A stretch of DNA of 64,000 bases, taken from positions 1 to 64,000 of the forward strand of contig CAUYUJ010016286.1 of NCBI GenBank assembly GCA_963575745.1, read 5' to 3'. Below the pieces are notes generated by a model. That model did not search any database. It had not been told where the DNA came from and was given only the letters and a program-made list of their open reading frames with translations. Numbering within the stretch: position 1 is the stretch's first letter; each line of letters starts with the position of its first letter. Below are positions 39,501-51,449 of this stretch, one piece after another. This DNA is from Prorocentrum cordatum (lineage: Eukaryota; Sar; Dinophyceae; Prorocentrales; Prorocentraceae). The position numbers and the translations under genes were made by a program.

Positions 39501-42500
39501 ACCAGTTCGCAAAAACACATGCCGCAAGCACTGCAAAACGGACGGCAGGAATCTGGCCTGTCAACGAGCTGTACGCTGGGGGCCCCTCTTTCATCCTGCC
39601 GGGACAGTCGGGGCGTGCGACATGGGGAGATAGCAAAGGGGGGGTTTGAGAATCAGCTCGCGTAGCTGATTTTCCTGGCGCCTCCTGGCGCCGGGAGGCG
39701 GCCATGTATCGAGGAATGGGCCCGGCGGCGTGGCCGAAACCAGCTGCATGCAGCAGATTTCGTACCCCCCCCCTTTTCCTATCCCCACCCTGTCGTCCGG
39801 CCCGAGACAGAGGAGGACGGTCGCAGAGGGGACTAACGGGGAGGAGCAATGAAACAGTCGAGAAAGATGTCCGAGATGCCCCAGATGCCAACGGGATGGC
39901 GACATACCCGAAGGCGAGAAGAGGTAGCATCAAAGAACGACTGAAAGGGGACGCCATTCAAGGAGAGAGACAGACGAAGAGCATAAGGAGGATTATGGAT
40001 AGTGGAGTGTGGAGAGATGGACATTGAGGGGCGGGGAGAGAGAAATTAAGACAAAGATACACATGCCACGTACATCAAATGTTGGGGGGGTGGTGAGGCA
40101 TCGAGAAGTAAGTTGAGGATGGATGGATAGATGGGAGTGCAAATAGACAGGGGGAGAGAATGAGGGAGAGAGAGGGAGAACGATGTATGGATGACATCGA
40201 CAACGAGGGCGATGGGAAGACGTGCGAGCCTTCGCCTGCCTCAGGGCCTGCACCTCCTCGTCCCTGGCCGTCTGGCGGAGCTCGAAGTTCTTGAGGATGA
40301 AGTCGCAGCTCGAGTGCAGCTGAGCGTTCATGTTGGACAACTGGGCCGGCGGGAAATCCATTGTCCCTTCCCTCCTCATCGTACCTTCCATCCCCCATTC
40401 ATGTCCTCCCTGCTGTGGGTCTCCAGGGGGGTACCCGCGTCGCCCTGGCTGGACGCGTGGAGGGGTAAGAAAAACACCTCTTACAGTCGGATCATGGCCG
40501 TGACGTGGTCCAGAGACAATTTGTGAACGGAGTTTGAGGAATTCGGCGGAAGAGGGCGGGAGATGCCAGGGGCATTTCTCCCGCATCGCAAATCAAGAGC
40601 AGGGACAATATCACACTGCAAGGACAGGGGTCAAACGCATGATAGATTGAGGAAGAACGTGAACTGGGTGCCTTCAAATAACGCCTTGCTGCGCTACGGA
40701 AGCGTTGCCGCGGGTCCACATCCTCATATTGAAATGCCGTCAGAGTCGGCGAACTCTCGGGTGTGCACCAGCCAGACTCCTGCATCCGCACTTCGTGATA
40801 GATCTCATGCGTCAGCTGCTGTCCCTCCGCATCCTCGCCCCCCTGCCAGTCACCCTCGCGCCCTGCTCCTGCCTCCCTCAACTCTGGCTTCCCTGAACGC
40901 AGAGGGATGCTGCACGAGCCGATGGGATCGGCACAATCAAAAATATATGACGATACAGAGACGTGCATTGAGCCGACAAATGGGCATCCGTGATACAAGT
41001 CGCGACGAGGATAGAGAACATCCGAGAGAACGCAAGGCGGTCCAGACGGCAGCACTGTGCTAACAAGACAGAAGACACGTGGAGCAAACAACCAGGGATG
41101 TACACAACACCTGGTCGGGGGGCATAAAACGTGGGGTAAAGGCAAGAGTTGGGTTCGAAGAACATCGATCTAACGGAACCTGGAAGAAGGGAACGTGAGC
41201 ATCCGAATGGATTCGTTTCCTAACCCCACCTTGCGATAACCGCCCCTCTACGAACCAGCGATGAAGGGGGACCTGCTTAGCGGTCGCGACTGGATACCAT
41301 CGCCCCTCCCCGTCGGGCCCCGCCTGCTCCAGTTCGGTCATGACCTTGCCCTTGTTCTTCTTCGCCTCCACCAGCTCGCCCTCGGCCTTGGCCTCCAGAC
41401 AGAGGTGTGGGTGGGTGGGGGGGGGGGCAGGGGCGGAGGGCGAGGACGATGATCACGAGAAGAGGGGGGCGAGGAGGAGTTGATGAGAAAGGACGATGCG
41501 CATGACGAGGAGAGGAAGAGGTCCAGGAAAGGACGAGGACCAACCACGATGGGGAGAGGATGCTGACCGACAAGGAGGACCAGGACAGGACGAATAAGAG
41601 GCAGGAGAGGAGGGAGGAGAGGAGAACACGGAGGCGCAGGACAGGATGATGAAGGAACACATGTACGAGAAGGACAGCAGGACGATGAGAAGAGGGCACA
41701 TGACGAGGATAACGATGAGAGTAAAGGGAGGGAGGGCGAGGAGCCTTCTCGGCGCTCTTCGCAGTGACCTCCCTCTTCTTGGCCTCAATCGAGTCGTTGC
41801 TCGCCTTGACGAAGTCCTCCAAAGCATCTGGCAAACTCGAATGGAACGGCGGTGGTACTGTAAACGGGGCGGGTGTTTCACTCCCCGTCCACCCCTCGCA
41901 GATTATTATGATCCCCCTCTGCCGTCGTCAAGGCGCGGGCACGGAAGGGAACATGGCCGCGGGATGTCCTCGTACGCCTTCTGGGCGTCCTCCTCGTCGC
42001 GGGTGGTCTCGGCCTCCATCGCCTCGACGAGAGCAAGGCCCGCACGTGGCATGTCCCACTCCCGAATGCAGAATGGCAGAAGAACGACATACTGGAAACA
42101 CGTCCTGGGACTTCTCTGGTACGGAGCGGGGCGGCCGTGAGGTGGGATCGACTGGGAGAGTGGGGCCGTAAAGCGGGGCGGACCCCACGCCACAACTCCT
42201 TCGGGGAGGGATGCGTGGAGGGGAGGACGGAGGACGTCCTGCGGCGCCTCGGTGCGCATTGGCTGGTCGTGGGGGAAGGGGCGGAGGAACGACGAGTGGA
42301 GGGCCTCCTCCTCCTCCTCCTCCTCCTCCTCCTCCTCCTCCTCCTCCTCCTCCTCCTCCTCCTCCTCCTCCTCCTCCTCCTCCTCCTCCTCCTCCTCCTC
42401 CTCCCCCCCTCCTCCTCCTCCTCCTCCTCCTCCGGGGAAGTCCACGGCGCACCCCAGTCGTGCGGGCGGCCCTCCTCCTCCTCATCCTGGGAGAAGGGAC

Positions 42501-45500
42501 GCCCGCAGGGGCAGGAGGTGGATGACGAGAGGGGAAGAGGGGGAGGAGGTGGAGGAGGAGCATGAGGGGTGGGGGGACGACGACGACCACCTGAAGAAAC
42601 AACACACGTCTCAAACCGCAGTTGTGCTCAAGGGTGGGGAGGACGAGGAGGAGGAGGCGGAAGAGGAGGAGGAGGAGGAGGAGGAGCAGAGCATGCGCGC
42701 CTCGAGCCTTTCGGGTGCACAAGGCACCACATGCATCGCGGGTGGGTGCTAAGAGCGGCGCCCCCTCGCGTGGCGCCCGCGATTCCGAGGCAGCATTCCA
42801 CCGCTGTGCAGCCCGATAGGGGGTACACGCTTCGTGAGGCCATGATGGGCACCTGTACCTCCCCAGATTTTCAGCGACGTCCAACATGACACATGGACAC
42901 GTCCAACGCCGACCTGGAAGCACTGAGACGCCTTGGTGACGCAGCGCGCACACATCGCATACCCGTACAAAAGCGCGCGCACATCAATACCCGTACACGC
43001 TTGTGGCGCAGAACGCCTCGAATAGACGGTAAACAACATTTGACTCCATCTCTCAGTAGCCCTGCCTCCGCGTTTGCACCTTAAATGTTTACGTTGCCTG
43101 CTTCACCCCGATTGCCCAATAACGGCACTTACCCGCCACCGCCGCAAGACAGTCCGCGGCAAGGCTCCCGCAGTGTTGAAGACAGCAGGAATGGATGGCG
43201 CACATACGATTGTTGACAGAGCGCACATTGGCACACATACTGGCACGCAGCATAGTGTTCCCGTTGGAGCGCAAGTTGGCCAAGACCGCGTAGACCAGTG
43301 CACGCAGTGCCTCCCTCGCGACCCTGGCAACCCACTGGATTTTCTGGGAGTGAGTGTCGCAACGAAGTGTGGCCACAATTGTGCTGCACGTGGGAGGGAG
43401 GGAGGCGCGGCAGAGGTGGAGGAAGCGATGAGTGCCTGCAAATTCAAGGTGTCGTATCGCAATCTCGCCTACGTGACTGTGGTTCACCAATGCACTATTC
43501 ACCAAACGTAATTATGCTACCACAGCTACCTCATCTAGGTGTCTCTCGCCTCCGCGCTTTTGCCATCACTCGTCTTCTCATGTCTGTGTGCTGCTAGCTT
43601 ACCATCCGCATTGCACTCTAGAGCAAGAACAGCGGCAACCGCCGCATGTTCCGAACCATGCGACTTCGGAAGAGGAACAGGAAGTCTCGTAAACGCGGAG
43701 GTCGATGGATACGCAAGTGGCGGAGGACGACGTGCGTGTCGACCGCTGCGAGCGTGTCGACCGCCAGAGCTAAGCTTCGCCACGCGTGGCAAGCCACACC
43801 GACTTGGCCAGCCTTGATATTGGGAAGGGCGGGATGCGAAGTTATAAGCCTATGCGGAGGGGGAAACGGCTACCTGCGTAGGCTAGCCTTTGCAGTGACT
43901 CCCCCATTTTACTTACCTGCATGCGTATTTCATTCACCCAATACGGTGTATTCCCTCCTTCCTTCGTTCTGAGTATGCGCATTGTTACGGCTATGTTATT
44001 CGTTACTGTCCTCCTTCACTCCTGAACTGTCGGGCAGGCGTATAATCAGTGCCCGCCTGGGCATGCACTCTTTGCCCTTCTCTATGCTGCCCTTACATTT
44101 TTCGGCTGCACTCGCCAGGCTTAATTTGCTAGCCCCTAGGCCTACGTCGGCACGTTCGTGCGATGTGTTCCCAAAGACGCTACAACCTGATGATTAAAGT
44201 ACGCCCGGCGTCAAAAAGGAGGAGGAGGAGGAGGAGGAGCGAGGAGAAGGTGCAAGGTGGGAGGAGGGGAGGAGGGAGGGAGGACCAGGGAATGAGGAGT
44301 CATCAGGAGGGAGGAGGAATCGTGAAGCCAAGTGAGGAGCGATGACGGGGAGGATGCGGAGGGAGGAGGTGACCCACAGGAGGGAAGACCACTGCTGCAC
44401 AGCTGTGCCCGCCCCGTCGCCCCCGGGAGCACGGGCCGCCCCCGCGCGCCCGCGCCTTGGCGTCCGTGATGATGTTCTTGATGAGGTCCTCGGGCTGCGC
44501 CCCCGAGGGCGCAGGAGAGAGCGCGCGCGCCTCGCATGCCCGGGGGGGGGGGAAGGGGGAGCAGGAAGAGGAGGAGGAGCAGGAGGAGGATCAGGAGGAG
44601 GAGGAGGAGGAGGGGGGGCGCGGGGAAGGGGGCCACGACGGCGGCCTGCCTCCCAGAAGGCAGGTCCGAGCGAGAGGGCGACCGCCTGGGCGCGAGCCTA
44701 ACCCCACCCCCCCAGGCAGGTCTCGAAGCAGGGCAGGGGGAGGCGCGGTGGCCGCAAGGGGAAGCAGCAAGGGGAAGAGAGGGGGGGGGATGAGGATGGG
44801 GGTTGCCGTGTGCCCGGGGGGAAGAGAGGGGGGGGAATGAGGAAGAGAGGTGGGGGGGAAGGAGCAGGGGGAAGAGAGGGGGGGGGACGATGAGGGGGGG
44901 TTGCCGTGTGTCGTTTCCGCCCCGCAGGGCGACGGCCGCCCTGTTGCGCGCGCGCGCGCCTGCGCCCCGCAGGGCATCCAGGCCGTCGCGACCAGGGCGG
45001 GGGCTACGTCCCCGAGGGAGGGGGTCCGGCATGGAGAGGCTACAGTCGAAACGCTGTCATGAGGAACCCTAGATAAGGAACGAGGCCCCTGTTCTCGATA
45101 AGTTACAGCTCGATTTCCCCTCGAAAACCGAAGGAGCATCGAAGACGAGCTGTAAAACAACCAAGGAGCACCGAGCCCCTCCCCAACGAAAAGGGATCCT
45201 CCTTCAGCGGCCCGACTGTACGGCCACAAGTGGCTTGCAACGGCTTGGCGCGCACGCGCGCCTCTGGCCGCCGGGCCGCCCCGCCCCACGGGCGCAGCGC
45301 GCGCCAAGGGTGCAGTGGACGCCTCGTGGCGCTGCGGCAGGGGGGTGTCGGGGGGCTCTGGGGGGGGGTCCTGGGGCGAACTGAGGAACCAGAGGGAGAG
45401 AAGTAGAGGGCAGAAAAAATCCACCCTCAGAACAATCACCCCGAGGCGCGAAACCGCTTCGCAAACGCACCCAGCGAAGGAATCGACCAGAGCAGGGCTG

Positions 45501-48500
45501 TTTAGCAACCGCCCAGGGCCGTTTAGTAAACGCCAATTGTCGGGTCGGGGTGGTTCTTCGGGAGGAAGAGGCGGGGGCGGGGGAGATACGGGGCAGCCTA
45601 GAAGGGGGGAAAACCGAAAGGGGTTGGCGAATCTGCTGCCGGCCTCGGGTTTTCCCGGCGCTCCCGGGCGCCGGAGGTGACCATGCACGAAGGAAAATGC
45701 CTGGCGGCGGCGCCGAAACCAACAGCACGCAGCAGGCGCTATCCCCCTTTCCATCCATTCCTCCGATTGTCCACCCTGGGAAGAGGAGGGGGGTGAAGTC
45801 GGGGGCGGCCAAGAGGGGGGCGTCCAAGCGAAGGGGGCGCAAATCATAGCCGGCAGCATGTGCGCGGCCCAAGGGGGGGCCAAGGACGCAATGAAATAAG
45901 GAGAGGCGCCACGAGATCTGAGGAAATATCATGGCCCACGCCATGATATCCACCCCCCCCTAGTCATCACCCCCCTCTTTGCCGCCCCCGATAAAGGAAG
46001 AAAAAGAAAGGAACGGGGGGGAACGGAAGGCCTTCGGAGACTCTAGGGGACCTTCCTCCTCCAGGGCCAGTCTGCGCGGGGCCCCGCGGCCCAAGAACGT
46101 CCCAGGGTGGCCAGAACCGAACATGCCTTCTTTCGTCGTGAGTGACTCTCGCGACGCCCGGCTGGTGGACCAATGTAGAACCACCAACACAGCCCCAGGG
46201 CTTCTGACATTGCGCTGTCACGAAACGGCGGGTCGATGTCGGTACGGCGGGTTTGGGCGTCAAGGGACGGCCCGCTCAATGGGGTGGCCTACAATGGCTG
46301 CGCGGGCATATGTGCGTGCCCTACCTCTGCAGATGGCTTCCGTGTGCCGCATCCCGTCGGACGTGGCCGCGCTGGCGTAGGCCATCTTGGCCTCGAAAAC
46401 TTTCAATCCCCACTGGCGCGTGCAGAGCTGTCGGTCTTGTGCCAGAACAGCTCGTTCATGGGGGTGCACACAAATCGCGCGCGCAAGAGTTGTCACTTTT
46501 GTGACCGTCCCTCGATCAATAATAGTGGCCAGGGGATGTGGGTGGGGCCTCGTATAGTACCCGATCATCCCATGCATGCCGCGTCCGTTTGCTCGCGCGA
46601 CTGCGCGCATCGATGCATGTGTATGGAAGTCCGTATGATACCTGCGCTTGCATCCCGTGGCGGGCTGCCGACCGACCACCAAACTGAGTCCTGACCGCTG
46701 TGAGTTCACGCACGGGCATGTTGCGCTCAAGAGCGGCATGCGGGAAATAACACTGGGAGAGAACATGCATGAGCGGTGCACTCCGACATCCGCAGGGCAC
46801 CGAACGAACGCGCGCGCCAGAATCCACGCGCGCGGGAGCGGGCGGATCGCACGCGCGGAGGGAAGGTCCATCACGCCGGCGCTGGAGGCGCTCTTCTTGT
46901 ACTCGTCGAAGCCCGCGGGCGGAGCGGGTCCTGGGGGGCGTGCCAGGAGGGCACGGATGCCACCACTGCGGCGCAGAAGGCCCTCGCCCCCGAGGCTGAC
47001 GCAGTTCCCTTTTTCCCACTGCCTGTCTGATCGTTCCTCCTCCTCCTCTTCCTCCTCCTCCTCCTCTCCTCCCTCTCCTCCCTCTCCCCCACGTCCGCCT
47101 CATCCTCTCACCCTCGTCTTCCCCGTGTTCGCCGCCCTTGTCCTCCTCAACCTAATATGTTCGATGTCCGTCCTCTCCCCCGAAAGAACGGGGTTGTGGG
47201 ATTGAATTCCAACCGTCCTGCGTTGGTCTTCGTTTTGAATAACGCACTGTGGTCGCGTCTCCTCCTCTCGCCCCCCTCCACTTCTATCGTATCCTCCTCC
47301 TCCTCCTCCTCCTCCTCCTCCTCCTCCTCTCCGCTGCTATCTTCGTCTGGCTTGAACCTGCCTGCCAGCCTGCCTCTTGCTTCGCACGTCGCTGGCCTTG
47401 GGGGCTCGGATATTCGAAACCGTCTCCACTTTCGAAGGCTGCTGGGGGGTCCTGCGGAGTGACAGCGTAGTGACGTTCTGCGTAAACTCGGACTAGACAT
47501 CACCATCCCTGGAGGACTGCGATCAGCGCAACTGTTGCCACTTGCGAAAGATGCTGGGTGTTCCAGCATAAAAAACACGCCATCGCTGGGAGGCAACGAC
47601 CTACGAAACTGTCGAAATATGGCTGGGAAGTCCGGCGGAATACCGCCCCGCCGCAGATTCAGATTTCACCTCGCCATCCTTCGGAGGCCGCGAAGCCCGC
47701 AACTGTCGCCACTTTCGAAACCTGCTGGGGGGTCCAGCGGAATGACGTCCCGTCGCAGACTCATACTAAACCTCGTTATCCCTTGGGAGGCTGCGAGCTT
47801 GCGAGCCTGCCGCTAACTTGCGAAGGCTGTGGAGGTCAAGCGGGCAGACGTCCCGCCGCAGATTCAGACTTCATCTCGCCTTTTCTCGGAGGCCGCGAAA
47901 TTGGAGACGCGTTCGAAGGCTGCAGGGGGGGTCCAGCGGAGTGGCTAGATCTCGCTATCGGTGGGGGTCTGCGAACTGAAAAACTGCCGCTTCTTTGGAG
48001 GACTGTTAGGGGCGCAGTGCGAAGCTGCTGGCACGTTCGAAGACTGCTGGGGAATCAGCGGAAACACGTCCCGCCGCGAACTCGGATTAGACCTCGCCAT
48101 CGCTGGGGGGGGTGCGAATTGCGAAGATGTCGCCGCTTTCATAATTTACTTAGGGGGTCCAGGGGACTAGACCTCCCCATCCCTGGAGGGCTGCGACCTG
48201 CGGAACTCCCGCCACGTTCGAGGGCTCAGGGTGTCATGCGCGGATTCAGATTCGCTTTTAACTCTTTTCCCTCGGGCCGCCCGAGGCACTGGCGGCACGC
48301 CTGCGGCCGTTAAGCCCCCACGCTGCAAGGTGCAGAAAAGGAAGCGAGGAATCTGGCAGACGAATTCGGTTTTGCTCCCTCTGCATCTGACCCGTTGGAA
48401 CGCCAGAAAAAAACATGGCCCAGGCCGCGCTGCTGGTCCAGCGGGCACCTGGAAAATGATCACCACCCTCCTCCCCCATCCTGGATCTACCGTTGTCGTC

Positions 48501-51415
48501 CTCTTTCTCCCCCCACCGCATCATTGCTACTGTCGCGTTAACTTGTCGGCCCTCTTCCGCCTTGCTCCTGCCCCTCGTTCCCACCCTAATGTCCTCTTTG
48601 AGCCTGGGACCTCAATCCTCGTCCTTCTGCTGTTGTCCTGTAAGTCGTGCGACGCGCGCGATCCGAATGTAGCTTGCGCAACCAATGGCAGATCCTGGGT
48701 TGCCATCAGCCATACTATTCTGGACCAACCTCCTGGTGCTACTTACTGCAGATGGGCGCTGGGTACGTCGCAAGGAAATGTTGAACAAATGTCCTGATCC
48801 GCCCCGCCCGCACTGCACCTGGATGCTCCCTCAGTATCCCGCCACGCGGCCTCGACGAATGACGAACCGACCCAACCAATTCCCGCGTGTCTCCGAATAT
48901 CCCGCCTCGCCAAGCACCACCAAGGAGCGTCACGGCATGACGGTGTGCAGGCGTCAGACCGTCCAATGACATCTAGAACATACCTCAGAACTCAAACACA
49001 TGTAACAACATCTAACAGCAAGGGCACCTGGTAGTATCGCGCATCGAAAATATGCGCAACTGACATTCATAAAACATACATACACTAAAACAACTGATTG
49101 TGCGACACCCATGCCATGCTCCAACAATGAACAGCAAACGCACATATACGCACAACGCAGGCCACTGCCACACGATACTATCTAATACCAACACCAAACA
49201 TGATACGCCGATGACAACCGTCAATCTGTCACGACGACAACGCGTCAATACCACGCACCATTAGCACACAACCTAAACAGCCAACACTACCGATCACCAA
49301 CCACTTACACCAAGGAGGGCACCAATGACTACTAGAAAACACAAGCAAGCAATAATCGAGCATGCAACAATAACATGCATCACGCCCAGACGTAACGCCG
49401 TGTGCTTGCGCAATTGGAATCGTCTGTTCGTACGTATGGTCAGTAGATGCGCCATTCCTGGATGTGACGTCAGTATGGCCATACTTGAAATCATTGGGGC
49501 ATCGAGGCAACACAAAAACGTAAAGCAAACTAATCAAACGAACTAACGATCTATCATCCGAACAACACCATCCAGCATACAAGCGTGGAAACCAATCAAG
49601 TAGCCAATCACTTGGCAACATCCGCCACGTTGAGGAGTGGACGAATGCCAAGGCTTGGCTGGTCGGGCTCTTAAAATCTAGTAGATGACCCCCCCCCTCT
49701 CCCGCGGTCGCAAACTAGTGCGTGCATCACCCCTACTCACCGAGGCCACTTCCCTCGTGCGCGCTCGAGGATGGTGCACTTCCTGCATGGCAGCTAATGC
49801 CTGCCCCCCCTTCCACGCGTGCCCGCTCGAGGATGGTGCTCTTCCCGTATGGCAACTACTGCCTGAACTGGAGAAGCCCCTTCCACGCGTGCCCGCTCGA
49901 GGATGGTGCACTTCCTGCGTGGCAGCTAATGCCTGAGCCCCCCTTCCACGCGTGCCCGCTCGAGGATGGTGCTCTTCCCGCATGGCAGCTGATGCCTGAT
50001 CCCCCCTTCCACGCGTGCCCTCGCGAATGCACTTCCCGCATGGCAGCTAACGCCTGAACCCTCATCATATGCGTGCCCGCTCCAGGATTGCGCACTTCCC
50101 GCATTGCTGCTACCTCCTGGACCCCTTGTCCCACGCGCACCCGCTCGAGGATCGTGCACGTCCCGCATTCCCAGACGCCAAGGATTGGCCGAACAAGGAA
50201 GGATGCAAGGGCAACCTTGGACAATTTACATCCTTACTATGTGGGCGGGTCGACTTTATCCGTGACTGGATCTCGACACCAACTCGCGCACGTGGCGGCT
50301 GCGTCGGGCGTGGGCCAGAACACGCGCCACCAGGAGGCCGCGGAGTCCCTGGCCGAGGACCTCACGTCGAGCGGAGCGGCGGCAGCAGAAGGGGGAGATG
50401 CCCAGTAGAGTCCTTCCTCCCGACTGCGCGTGTCCCCCGCACCTCTGCCCTGCCCCCCCCCCGATGATGGGCGGCCGGAGCTCCTTGCTGGAGAAGCTTT
50501 GCCTCGCAGGCGGGGCGTCGAGAAGGGGGGAGGAGGAGCGGGAGGGGGGGGAGGTAGAGGGGGGGGGGTCTGGGAGAGGGGGGGGGGATGGAGGAGTCTG
50601 GGAGCATGGGGGCGGGGGATGCGTAAATGTGGCAGAGGAGGAGGAGCACGGGATGGGGGAGCAGCCTGAGGAGAGGGATGCGGTGGGCGGAGGAGGATGG
50701 GAAGAGGACGAGCGTGAGAGAAGGGAGGGGGAGGCTGAGGAGGGAGGGGTGGGGCAAGGCCGGGTGAGTGGAGAGCACGGAACTGGAAGGGACTCAAAAC
50801 GAAACTGATGGGGAGGGTGTTGCTCCCGCACCTCCCTCATCCTTAGATCATCCATCTTCCTCCGATTGAGGCTTGGGCGTTCTCGCCTTTGCCCATTCCC
50901 GCCGCTCCGAGACGGCGCAAGATGCCCCCAAGGTCGCCCCAAGACGGCCCCAAGAGGCCTCCAATGGGCCACCAAAACAGCCCAAGACTCAAGAGGACCC
51001 CAAGACGACCCCAAACCCCTCCACGACGGCCCAAGGAGCCCCCAAGACGGCTCCAAGAGCTTGCCCGGACGGGGGGCCCGAACGGACATTTCAGGCCCTC
51101 GGCCTCGAGAGGCTCCCAGGAAACCTGAGTAGTTCCCAAAAGGCCCCAAGAAGTCACAAGAAGAGGCCCAAAAGGCCCCAAAAGGCCCCAAAAGGCCCCC
51201 AAAGGCCCCTAAGTAGTTCCCAAAAGGCCCCAAAAGGCCCCTAAGTAGTTCCCAAAAGGCCCTAGGAAGCCCGAAGAGGCCTCCGAGAGGCTCCCAAGAA
51301 GCACCAACACTCCTCCCCAGAGGCCCCCGAGAGACGTCGGAAGAGACCCAAAGAAGCATCCCTGAGGACTCTGGCCCACGTCAGCGTCGTCGTCGACGCC
51401 GCCTCCGCCCTCGTT

Positions 51416-51449
<34 letters not shown>

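Noticed and set aside
42137-42752. Poly-Leu, poly-Glu, poly-Pro and poly-Gly frames on both strands
   Set aside because: CTC microsatellite read in six frames; no conserved flanking sequence.
49745-50170. CRISPR-like or tRNA-like repeat units
   Set aside because: Contiguous 64-bp satellite with no spacers, no cloverleaf and no T-arm consensus.
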